From positions 1-42,170 of the forward strand of contig JBDTVG010000204.1 in NCBI GenBank assembly GCA_040007395.1: DNA of 42,170 bases. Reading direction: 5' to 3'. A program made the position numbers and the translations under genes. This document shows, in pieces, positions 30,460 through 38,118 of the stretch. Source of the DNA: DATGFK01 sp040007395 (GTDB taxonomy: Bacteria > Chloroflexota > Anaerolineae > Aggregatilineales > UBA2796). Each line of letters starts with the position of its first letter. Position 1 is the stretch's first letter. The notes below the pieces were generated by a model. That model had not been told where the DNA came from, did not search any database, and saw only the letters and a program-made list of their open reading frames with translations.

Positions 30460-33342
30460 ATGTCGCCAATGATTAACCTACCTCTGATCTTCAAACGTAC
30501 CCGCCACGAGTGGCGACAGTTGGCAGTACTGCTCTTTTCGATCTGTCTGGTCGCGGCGTTCTTCGCGTTGGGGCCGTTTTATGTGCGGGCTACGACTGAA
30601 TCGGGGTTGCGTTACGAGTTGGCACATGCCAAAGCTACCGACTCACAGCTTACCTTTATCAACCCTGCCCCATTCCATGCCGACTCATGGAACTTTGTGG
30701 CGCAGCAGTTAGGCGATCTCAACGGCGGGTTGGTACGGATCAGTCGCACGGCGGGCGCGATTCGCGGCTTCGACTACTTGTATGGCGAACCCACTACCGA
30801 GTTCACGCCTCGATCAGCAGTAAATTATCATATTTTCGCCTTTTCTAACTTGCACGGCATCCTCAAGTTGATTGACGGGCGCTGGCCTAACCGTCTCCCG
30901 CCGCCCGACTCACCCGAACGCCATGCCACTTCGCCCGAAGATCAGATCGCAAAGGGGCTTGGCATCTATTCGCGGGGCGATGTTGAGGCAGTGCTTACAC
31001 CGCAAGTGGCGGCGGCGATGGACATGACGCTTGGATCGCGCTTTGTGGTAGGCGAACTGGCGCAAAACCGCGTCGTCGTTGTCGTTGTCGGGATCGTCGA
31101 GGCGGTCAATCCCGACGATCCGATCTGGTCTACCAACCGCGAAGCGCTCGACGGCGAACAGATCGATCAGGGGTTGGGCAGAACCAGTTTTAATATGGGG
31201 CTGATCGTCACTGAGGGTGCGTATACCGATTGGATCGCACAAGCGACCCGTTCACGTAATGGCGATAACAATACGTTTGTCTGGCAAATCCCGCTGAAGT
31301 TAGCAGCGATCAACGCCGATAACTTCGAGGATGTGCAAAACCGCTTATCCGCTCTCACCAGTCGCTTGACCAATACCTATCGTGGCCTCTCGACGCTCAG
31401 CACACTGCCCCAACGCTTGGGCGGTTACACAGGCCGCATCGACTCGACACGCGGCCCGGTGCTGCTGCTCTCCGGCGCGATCTTAATCTTGATGCTGTAT
31501 CATCTCGTCACGACGGCGGGCTTAGTCCTACAACAGCAGCTTGGCGAGTGGTCATCGCTGGCAAGCCGAGGAGCCAGCACATGGCAATTGGTCACGATGC
31601 AAGCCATCACCGTTGGCCTCCTGTGCATCGTCGCATTCATCATCGGGCCGCCGCTAGCTTTCGTGTTGATGCAAGGGCTGGTACGGGTAGGGCCGCTGGC
31701 GGCGACTTCGGGCGGTAACAATTTGCTGGCAGGGATTCCGCCGAGCGCCTATCCGTTGAGCGCAATTGCCGTTCTCGCGGCGGCGGTAGTATTGACTCTC
31801 CCCGCCTATCAGACTGCACGACGCAGCCTTGCCGAATTTAAGCAGATTACGGCGCGTCCACCACTGCGCCCGACATGGGCGCGTTACTGGCTGGACATCG
31901 TGCTGATTATGTGCGGTCTCGGTTTTGTAGCACGGTTGTTGTTCTTCGTCAGCGGCGATCTAGGGCAAACGCTAGCGCTATTGATCACCGATCCGCGCCA
32001 ACTGATTCAGATCGTTCTCGATAGTGCTAACCAAACGGGCGGACTCAGTGATCCATTGAATTTGCTTGGCCCCGCGTTGCTCTTGACTGGGCTAGCATTG
32101 TTCTGGTTACGACTGTTTCCGGTGGTGATGCGCGTGATCGGGGCGTTGGTCAGTGCCAACAATGGGCTGACAGGACCACTTTCTGTCTGGAATGTCGAGC
32201 GCGATCCGGGACATTACGCCCAATTGGTGCTGCTATTGATCGGGACATTGGCATTGGGCACAGCCGCTCTCTCGCTAGGTGCGACTCGCGATGCGGGAGC
32301 ATGGTCAGCGGCACGGTTGGCAACTGGTGGCGCGGTTCGCGTAGACTTCAATCCGGCGCAGGTGCAAGCCGATCAACTCAACTGGCACAAATTAGCGGGC
32401 GTAACCGGCGGAACTGTCTTGACTCGCACGGCGACGGAATATAAGGCCGGACGGATACAGATTTTTTTGGTGGGTGTTAACCCAACTGAACTGCAAGCTG
32501 CCCAGCCAGAAAACGCCAACATCGTCGCGCCATTGGTGGGACAACAATCAACGGTTAACCCTGTGCCAGTCGTGATGTCGGCGACAATGGCCGCCATGCA
32601 AGGGCAATCTATCCGCGACGATAAGCTACCATTGGTCGCAGGCAATACAGGCAAAATCGATCTGCCGCTACCCGATGGCAACATTACACTGACTTACAAA
32701 GTAGTTGGCATTACCCGCGATTTTCCATCACTCGGCGCAAATCAGCATTTCATGATTATGACAACGGATGCCCTAGCAAAACTTGTCAGCACGGCTAGCC
32801 CAAACCAGATTTGGCTGGAAACGGCGAACCATGAGCCATCGCCGGAAGTCGTGGGACTGGGCAAACAGCCGGGCGTAGCAGCGACAACTTTTGCTTGGGA
32901 TCGCTACAATACGCTGCTGCGGGAGCCGCTGCCCGCTGCCATTGCCGGAATTCTGTACGCGGGATTCTGGGTGTCGCTGCTGCTGGGATTGCTCGACTTC
33001 GGGTTCTATTTGGCGGTCACCGCCCGCCGACGTTCGCTTGGTTTTGCCGTACTGCAAGCCCTTGGCTGGAATATCAACAATATCTGGCAACTGCTCATCG
33101 CTGAACAAGCCGCGTTAGCCATTCCCGCCTTGCTCGTCGGCTTATTGCTGGGTACGGCGTTGGCTTATGTGATTCTGCCTTTTCTAGCCTTAGCAGGCGG
33201 TGAAACTTTAGTGCTGCCGCTGGTGGGTTTGGCGGTGCTGCTGCTAACCCTGCTGATAGGGTTCGGTCTGCTATTGCTTGGGGCGGCATGGTGGCTGCGC
33301 CGCCTGAACGTTAATCAGGTGCTACGCTTGGGCGAGGAATAA
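30460..33342 (+). CDS. FtsX/MacB-like ABC transporter permease
   Basis: A 960-residue double permease of the ABC3/FtsX type. It has an N-terminal membrane helix (about 20-40), a large extracytoplasmic MacB-like domain, a block of three or four membrane helices at about 335-455 (with QQLGEWSSLASRGASTWQLV), further helices at about 475-590, a second extracytoplasmic domain, and a C-terminal FtsX block (about 830-955) with ARRRSLGFAVLQALGWNINNIW, then a basic tail. This layout fits lipoprotein-release or mechanotransmission permeases. These need an ATP-binding partner, and none is in the window. Its C-terminal stop lies inside a palindrome shared with the convergent TIR gene. Confidence 0.85.
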   Translation: MSPMINLPLIFKRTRHEWRQLAVLLFSICLVAAFFALGPFYVRATTESGLRYELAHAKATDSQLTFINPAPFHADSWNFVAQQLGDLNGGLVRISRTAGAIRGFDYLYGEPTTEFTPRSAVNYHIFAFSNLHGILKLIDGRWPNRLPPPDSPERHATSPEDQIAKGLGIYSRGDVEAVLTPQVAAAMDMTLGSRFVVGELAQNRVVVVVVGIVEAVNPDDPIWSTNREALDGEQIDQGLGRTSFNMGLIVTEGAYTDWIAQATRSRNGDNNTFVWQIPLKLAAINADNFEDVQNRLSALTSRLTNTYRGLSTLSTLPQRLGGYTGRIDSTRGPVLLLSGAILILMLYHLVTTAGLVLQQQLGEWSSLASRGASTWQLVTMQAITVGLLCIVAFIIGPPLAFVLMQGLVRVGPLAATSGGNNLLAGIPPSAYPLSAIAVLAAAVVLTLPAYQTARRSLAEFKQITARPPLRPTWARYWLDIVLIMCGLGFVARLLFFVSGDLGQTLALLITDPRQLIQIVLDSANQTGGLSDPLNLLGPALLLTGLALFWLRLFPVVMRVIGALVSANNGLTGPLSVWNVERDPGHYAQLVLLLIGTLALGTAALSLGATRDAGAWSAARLATGGAVRVDFNPAQVQADQLNWHKLAGVTGGTVLTRTATEYKAGRIQIFLVGVNPTELQAAQPENANIVAPLVGQQSTVNPVPVVMSATMAAMQGQSIRDDKLPLVAGNTGKIDLPLPDGNITLTYKVVGITRDFPSLGANQHFMIMTTDALAKLVSTASPNQIWLETANHEPSPEVVGLGKQPGVAATTFAWDRYNTLLREPLPAAIAGILYAGFWVSLLLGLLDFGFYLAVTARRRSLGFAVLQALGWNINNIWQLLIAEQAALAIPALLVGLLLGTALAYVILPFLALAGGETLVLPLVGLAVLLLTLLIGFGLLLLGAAWWLRRLNVNQVLRLGEE

Positions 33343-33364
33343 GAGGCACTGCGAAACTCTTATT
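33338..33364. terminator. Bidirectional hairpin containing both stop codons
   Basis: AATAAGAG (33338-33345) and CTCTTATT (33357-33364) are perfectly complementary around an 11-base loop. The TAA of the FtsX-type gene (33340-33342) and the TAA of the convergent TIR gene (33360-33362, minus) sit in opposite arms of the stem. It is a candidate shared terminator, though the U-tracts are short. Confidence 0.5.
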
Positions 33365-34853
33365 TCGGTTTGGGCGACCACGCTGGATGCGTCGCGTTAG
33401 ATGTCCCATCCGTCAGAGGACGCTGACTAGCGCCATTGGCCTCCATCATGTAAATCTGCCATTTGTTGTTTATGCCGTTCGGGTTCTTGTTATAGTCATA
33501 GACAATGTATTTGCCGTCAGGCGACCATGCGGGTGATCCTTCGTAAGCGCTAGAGGTTGTCAGAGCGTGCGGATCATAAATTTCAAAATCGGGGATATTC
33601 CCAGAATTTATACGATAAATATTGAAATTCCCATCACGGTCTGAACTGAACACAATGTACCTGCCGTCGGGCGACCATGCCGGAGCCTGATCGTATGTGC
33701 GAGTAGTCGTAGTTATACGCACCCATGCTGCTTCTTTATTTGAATATACAGCATAGAGTTGTGGAAACCCCGATTGATCGTTCTGGAAAACGATTTGTTG
33801 TCCATTAGGCGACCATGCTGGCGCGAGATCGTTGCCAAACGTATTGCCTATTCGGGTCAAATTTTTGCCGTTTGTATCCATCACGTAGAGATGCCAATTC
33901 CCCTCGCCGTTAGAAACAAAAGCAATATGTTGACCATCAGGCGACCACGCCGGATTAGCGTTATCGTACTTAGTATTCGTCAACCGCCGGACATTATTCC
34001 CATCGGCTCCCATAACATAGATTTCGGCGTTGCCATCGCGCCGCGAACTGAACACGATGTACTTGCTATCCGGTGACCATGCTGGATCGCTGTCATCTGC
34101 CGGATTGTTGGTCAGATTCCGCTGATTGTGTCCGTCAGTATCCATGACATAGATTTCGGCGTTGCCATCGTGATCGGAGACATAGGCGATCTGCTCTGGC
34201 AGCAGTGCGATAGGCGTGGCTAATGGTGTTTGCGGTGCGGTTGTGGGACTCGTTACCACTGTAACCCCAGCGAAAGTAGCAGTGGCAGGTCGCGAGCCAG
34301 CCACAGTCCCGCTCAAAAAGGTATAGCCACCAACGACCAGTACCAGAGCCAGCGCCGCGAAAGATACCGCGATCTGGATAGAACAACTCGGCATTCTAAA
34401 GCCACACCGTTTTACCGCCCCTTTATTACTAATGGTAACGCTGGGCGGGGGTGGTAGCAGCCTGAGATCCATATGTTGCCCGCGCAGATTAACCACAAGC
34501 TGTCGCAGGGCAACATCGTACTCCTGTTTGGAAAAATCAACATATTCGAGGCGGTTAAGCTGAAATTGCAGACGGGTGGGTCGCCACAGGATCGGAACCA
34601 CCGGTTTGTTGTTGTCGAGATAAAACTGCCACTCATTATCGACGTTGCGCGAAGCCATCGAATCGGGCGAAACGATGAGCAAAATGAGATCGCAGGTATC
34701 TAACCCTTGCTGGATCGCGGCACTCCAGTTCATGCCAACCGGAATATCGTCCACGTCGATCCACACCTCTGCCCCCAGATCGGAGAGAGAGGTTGCCAGC
34801 TTCCGCGCAAATACCTCATCTTTTCGGCTGTAGCTGATGAAAATATGTGCCAC
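33360..34853 (-). CDS. TIR domain - transmembrane helix - TolB/PD40 beta-propeller protein
   Basis: About 497 residues. An N-terminal cytoplasmic TIR domain (1-125) shows AHIFISYSRKDE, EVWIDVDDIPVGMNW, LILLIVSPDSM, and SRNVDNEWQFYL with E74 as the candidate catalytic Glu, then VVPILWRP. A Pro-rich linker leads to one membrane helix (about 160-180), a Thr/Pro tether, and an outside beta-propeller built from six AWSP-type blades (five AWSPD/NG plus a final one), each with a YVMDxDGxN or similar strand. GTG 34853 is preferred because it gives the usual AHIFISYSRKD opening; a TTG at 34877 adds eight residues. The layout suggests that an external ligand or surface signal controls the TIR activity inside. 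It is a single gene, convergent with the FtsX-type gene. Confidence 0.88.
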   Translation of the reverse strand: MAHIFISYSRKDEVFARKLATSLSDLGAEVWIDVDDIPVGMNWSAAIQQGLDTCDLILLIVSPDSMASRNVDNEWQFYLDNNKPVVPILWRPTRLQFQLNRLEYVDFSKQEYDVALRQLVVNLRGQHMDLRLLPPPPSVTISNKGAVKRCGFRMPSCSIQIAVSFAALALVLVVGGYTFLSGTVAGSRPATATFAGVTVVTSPTTAPQTPLATPIALLPEQIAYVSDHDGNAEIYVMDTDGHNQRNLTNNPADDSDPAWSPDSKYIVFSSRRDGNAEIYVMGADGNNVRRLTNTKYDNANPAWSPDGQHIAFVSNGEGNWHLYVMDTNGKNLTRIGNTFGNDLAPAWSPNGQQIVFQNDQSGFPQLYAVYSNKEAAWVRITTTTRTYDQAPAWSPDGRYIVFSSDRDGNFNIYRINSGNIPDFEIYDPHALTTSSAYEGSPAWSPDGKYIVYDYNKNPNGINNKWQIYMMEANGASQRPLTDGTSNATHPAWSPKPK

Positions 34854-34952
34854 GTTAACACTCGCTTTGTGCTGCAAGGGCCAGATGGATATTTAGTAAG
34901 TGTACATCAGCCGCGCCATTCGGACGATATTCTTTAGCAAGTACTAACCACG

Positions 34953-36863
34953 TTAATGCAACGGAATTGGCCCCAAGCCGATCTGGTCCGCCGGAGCGCT
35001 GCCCGACTTGACAATACTCAAGCGCTGCTTGTCGCGAATGTCAAACGCTGAAAGACTAATCCAGTAATCGCCAGACGGGGGCTTATCGCCCAACGCAAAT
35101 TGGCGTGTTTCCGTGACCGTCTGTCCCGGCTTCCAGCAAGTCATGGGGAAGCGCGTCTCAAATGGCTGCCAATCCACCGCCGGCGGCAGTGCCTTCCCGT
35201 CTGGCCCGACGACGAGTGCCGACAGATAGTAGGGAATCGCTATCTGTTGATCGGGTCGCCACGTTAGGGTCAGATAAATGTTATTATCGGAAGTAACGAC
35301 TTTCTCGCCAATTAACGTGAAACTGTTGGCAAAGGTAGCAGACACAGGCAGCGCCTCAGTGGCTACGCTTGCTTGATCATTTGGCGGTGCGGTTGGCGGC
35401 GTGCCGAACTCGGTATCTAGCACTCGCAAGAAACCTACTAATGTGAGTAGCATGATCGCCTGCGTAATCGTGACTAGCATAGCGCTGCGTGGCGGCAGTT
35501 TATCCAACTGACGCGCCGCCAATATCAAGATAAATGGCACGAAGAACAACCAGACGCGGCCTGTTTCGCCCCGCGCAAAGTTGCCAATCACCAGAATAAT
35601 CAACGTCACGATCAGCGCGATTCCGAGTGGATCGAGCGTTTGCCAATCGAAGGCACGTCGATAAGGAACATTTTTCCAGATCGCTGCCAGTGCCAAGATG
35701 ATTACCGGGAAACCAGTAAACAGCGCTAAATCGTACAGGTGCAAGTAGACCCACGGTAGATAAGGCCGCTCGAAGCCGAGATGCAAGCCAAGCGCTGTGC
35801 CAACTACCGCCATTGGCGTAACCCCAGACGTGAGATAGTACACCGCCCACAGGCTGAGAAGTCCTACCGCAAAGATCACGCCTGTTATAAGACCAGATAT
35901 AACTGTGCGGCGCATATTGGCTCGATCTGCATCCCAACGTTGCACAAAGACGATCAAGCCATATAGGCCGAGGAACGCGATCAACGGTAGATTGGAGATA
36001 TTCAGAAACGAGGCTAGCGAGACCACGACACCCGCCGCCGCGATATTTAGGTAGCCTCGCTTGCGTCGTGACTGATCCACTATATCGAGCAACCCTGCTC
36101 GCAAAAACAGAAATGCGCCCAGTGCTAGCAGCGGATAAAAGGTATTCCATGTTGTCGCAAACAGGATCAGCGATGGAATGAGAGGCCACCAACTCGCAAC
36201 GAGCTTTCCTCCGGCACGGTATAGCGGAATAACCGCCAACGCCGCCCAGACAGGCATCAGAATGCCGAACCATGCACTAGCAAACTGGGCGTTGCTGTAG
36301 TTCATCATGGCATAATCTTGGCACTGGAAGTAGCGCAGCGGCAATCCTAGCGAATTCGCCAATGGAGGAATCGCCGCAAACAGCCGATCCAGCGTGTAAT
36401 AGAACATGGGCAGTCCCGGTGGACTGAGCGCTACATGAACCGACATCATCGGGTGGTTGCCGGGATGATAATAAGTCGGCATGATCTGAGGCCAGTTGCG
36501 AGCCATCTGCCCCAGATCGACGATCTCCGCGCCTGCCATGTGAACGCCTGTCGCCTGCCCCGAAAGGACACGGGTTGCCAGCAGATGCAATGGATCGCCA
36601 AGCAGATACAGGCACGCAATCGGAATGGCGATTGCACCGAGCATACACCACACGACAAACAGCCGCATATTGCGAATTCGACTTACTCCGAATACATAGA
36701 CCATGACGGTGATCGCGGCGGGCAGCAGTCGAGGCCAATCTGGTACAGCGTAAGGCCAACGCCAACCAAAGTCACCCCGTAGCCCCGGTATCCAATCCAG
36801 CGCCAATACAGCGCAAAACGTGAGGCAAGCCGCCATCGCGCCAATCAACCAGCGATTCCGCAT
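34953..36863 (-). CDS. Polytopic membrane protein, GT-C glycosyltransferase-like
   Basis: A 636-residue protein with about twelve membrane segments and a soluble C-terminal beta domain of ~130 residues. The first long loop after the third helix includes an HPGNHPMMSVHVALSPPG region with His and Asp nearby (AEIVDLGQMARNW), a plausible acceptor or metal region for a GT-C enzyme. The C-terminal domain (KVVTSDNNIYLTLTWRPDQ, YYLSALVVGPDGKALP) resembles the beta-sandwich at the end of the transferase at 10440-12272, so the two proteins share an architecture. The substrate is unknown. It is a single gene with no clear operon partner. Confidence 0.7.
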   Translation of the reverse strand: MRNRWLIGAMAACLTFCAVLALDWIPGLRGDFGWRWPYAVPDWPRLLPAAITVMVYVFGVSRIRNMRLFVVWCMLGAIAIPIACLYLLGDPLHLLATRVLSGQATGVHMAGAEIVDLGQMARNWPQIMPTYYHPGNHPMMSVHVALSPPGLPMFYYTLDRLFAAIPPLANSLGLPLRYFQCQDYAMMNYSNAQFASAWFGILMPVWAALAVIPLYRAGGKLVASWWPLIPSLILFATTWNTFYPLLALGAFLFLRAGLLDIVDQSRRKRGYLNIAAAGVVVSLASFLNISNLPLIAFLGLYGLIVFVQRWDADRANMRRTVISGLITGVIFAVGLLSLWAVYYLTSGVTPMAVVGTALGLHLGFERPYLPWVYLHLYDLALFTGFPVIILALAAIWKNVPYRRAFDWQTLDPLGIALIVTLIILVIGNFARGETGRVWLFFVPFILILAARQLDKLPPRSAMLVTITQAIMLLTLVGFLRVLDTEFGTPPTAPPNDQASVATEALPVSATFANSFTLIGEKVVTSDNNIYLTLTWRPDQQIAIPYYLSALVVGPDGKALPPAVDWQPFETRFPMTCWKPGQTVTETRQFALGDKPPSGDYWISLSAFDIRDKQRLSIVKSGSAPADQIGLGPIPLH

Positions 36864-36976
36864 AGTAAATTTGTTTGCTCCAACAGTAGACCGATTGCCC
36901 TATCAATGGGCGCGGGGAATTGTACCGCGATCTAGTCTCTTGCAAAGCATAGCGAGCTGAACCTGAAATTTTCCCG

Positions 36977-37765
36977 CTATGCTGGAAAAGTAATCTGCTG
37001 TGCGCTTAGGACGATCCCAAAATAACGTTCGAGCATCTCGACATATTCATCTAGTGTTGTCGCGACAGTCTCTGTCTCTATGCCGTTGGCGACGACTTTG
37101 ACAGTTTCGTTAACCATTGTAATCCGACCGTTGGGAGTAGACATGGCAATGGCACGCCGTTGAGTAAAATGCGAATCGGGAGATGTAGAGGTGTAATAGT
37201 TGACAGGCACATAATCGAGTGGTCGGTATGGTTCCAACGGAAAAGAGTAAAAGTTCTTCCATTCGTCTTGAATTTCGCCCTGCAAAAGAAATTCTGGGGA
37301 GTCGTCCTTCATGATTCGAAAATGTTCGGTGAACTGACGCTCCGAGTAATCCGGTTTTAGCAGAAGCGGTGTGTGCAGACAGTGTGCGCCGTAGCCCACA
37401 TCAGCCAGCCATGCTTGACCGTCGATATGGATGAGTGAGACTTGATGCGTGCGAGGTCGTGGAGTCACGTAGTCGCGCCATATTCGTGCTAGCAAGCGAT
37501 CTACCTTGAACCCCATCGTTTCCAGAACCAGCGAGAATAACCCATTCATCTCGAAGCAATAACCGCCCCGCCGCTGATAGACGATCTTATTGATGAGCGA
37601 CTCGGAGTCTAGTTGGATCTGCCGCCCCATGTGAATATCGAGATTTTCAAAGGGGACATGAAAGACATGCGCGGTATGCAACGCTCTCAAGGTGTCTAGT
37701 GATAGCTCAACGGAACCTTCAAAATGGATGCGCTCAAAGTAATCTGTTAACCAATCATTAGACAT
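36977..37765 (-). CDS. nat: Arylamine N-acetyltransferase
   Basis: A cytoplasmic acetyl-CoA-dependent acetyltransferase of 262 residues for aromatic amines or hydrazines, or for amide steps in polyketide pathways. The Cys-His-Asp triad is complete: C70 in RRGGYCFEMN, H107 in RTHQVSL and D122 in WLADVGYG. The N-terminal PFENLDIHMGR segment and overall length match the family. GAAGGA lies 8 bp before the ATG. It is a single gene with no biosynthetic neighbours, so a xenobiotic or housekeeping role is more likely than a pathway one. Confidence 0.95.
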   Translation of the reverse strand: MSNDWLTDYFERIHFEGSVELSLDTLRALHTAHVFHVPFENLDIHMGRQIQLDSESLINKIVYQRRGGYCFEMNGLFSLVLETMGFKVDRLLARIWRDYVTPRPRTHQVSLIHIDGQAWLADVGYGAHCLHTPLLLKPDYSERQFTEHFRIMKDDSPEFLLQGEIQDEWKNFYSFPLEPYRPLDYVPVNYYTSTSPDSHFTQRRAIAMSTPNGRITMVNETVKVVANGIETETVATTLDEYVEMLERYFGIVLSAQQITFPA

Positions 37766-38118
37766 GGTACGATTCCTTCAAAATTATGAATGACGATTAT
37801 CGCAGAAAGATGGTTGTACTTAAAAACCTACCGTTATAGTAAAAAAGTACCGGGTTTTGTTAGCCAGCTCAAGCTTTGCTATATACTACTTAAAGGTTTT
37901 GTGAATAGATTGTGATGGGTATTGCCTGTCAGGTCAACCTATAAAATCGTTTTTTGAACTAGAATCACAGTAGATCACACAATGGATCGATCCCTTGCGT
38001 ACCGCCAACACGGTATCACTTGGGAGTAGTTGAATTTTCTGGTTCGACTTGACCCATCACGAGTGTTCAATGTCGCGCCGTTCTATCGTCAGCAAGCATC
38101 ATAAAAGCAGGTAATAAT
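37766..38118. other. Long intergenic region before the beta-helix gene
   Basis: 353 bp without coding potential between the divergent nat and beta-helix genes. It is AT-rich in its first half and holds the promoter-like pair at 37857-37885. I see no riboswitch-like fold or tandem repeat. The long distance from that promoter to the ATG at 38119 implies a leader of over 200 bases, or another unrecognised promoter. Confidence 0.5.
37857..37885 (+). promoter_or_regulatory. Candidate promoter for the beta-helix protein gene
   Basis: TTGTTA at 37857-37862 and TATATA at 37880-37885 are separated by 17 bp; TATACT two bases further on is an alternative -10. It lies about 230 bp upstream of the gene, so assignment is tentative. 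Confidence 0.45.

Noticed and set aside
29301..33342. Phosphonate importer operon
   Set aside because: The downstream permease is of the FtsX/MacB type, not PhnE, a terminator-like hairpin lies between the genes, and no PhnC-type ATPase is present.
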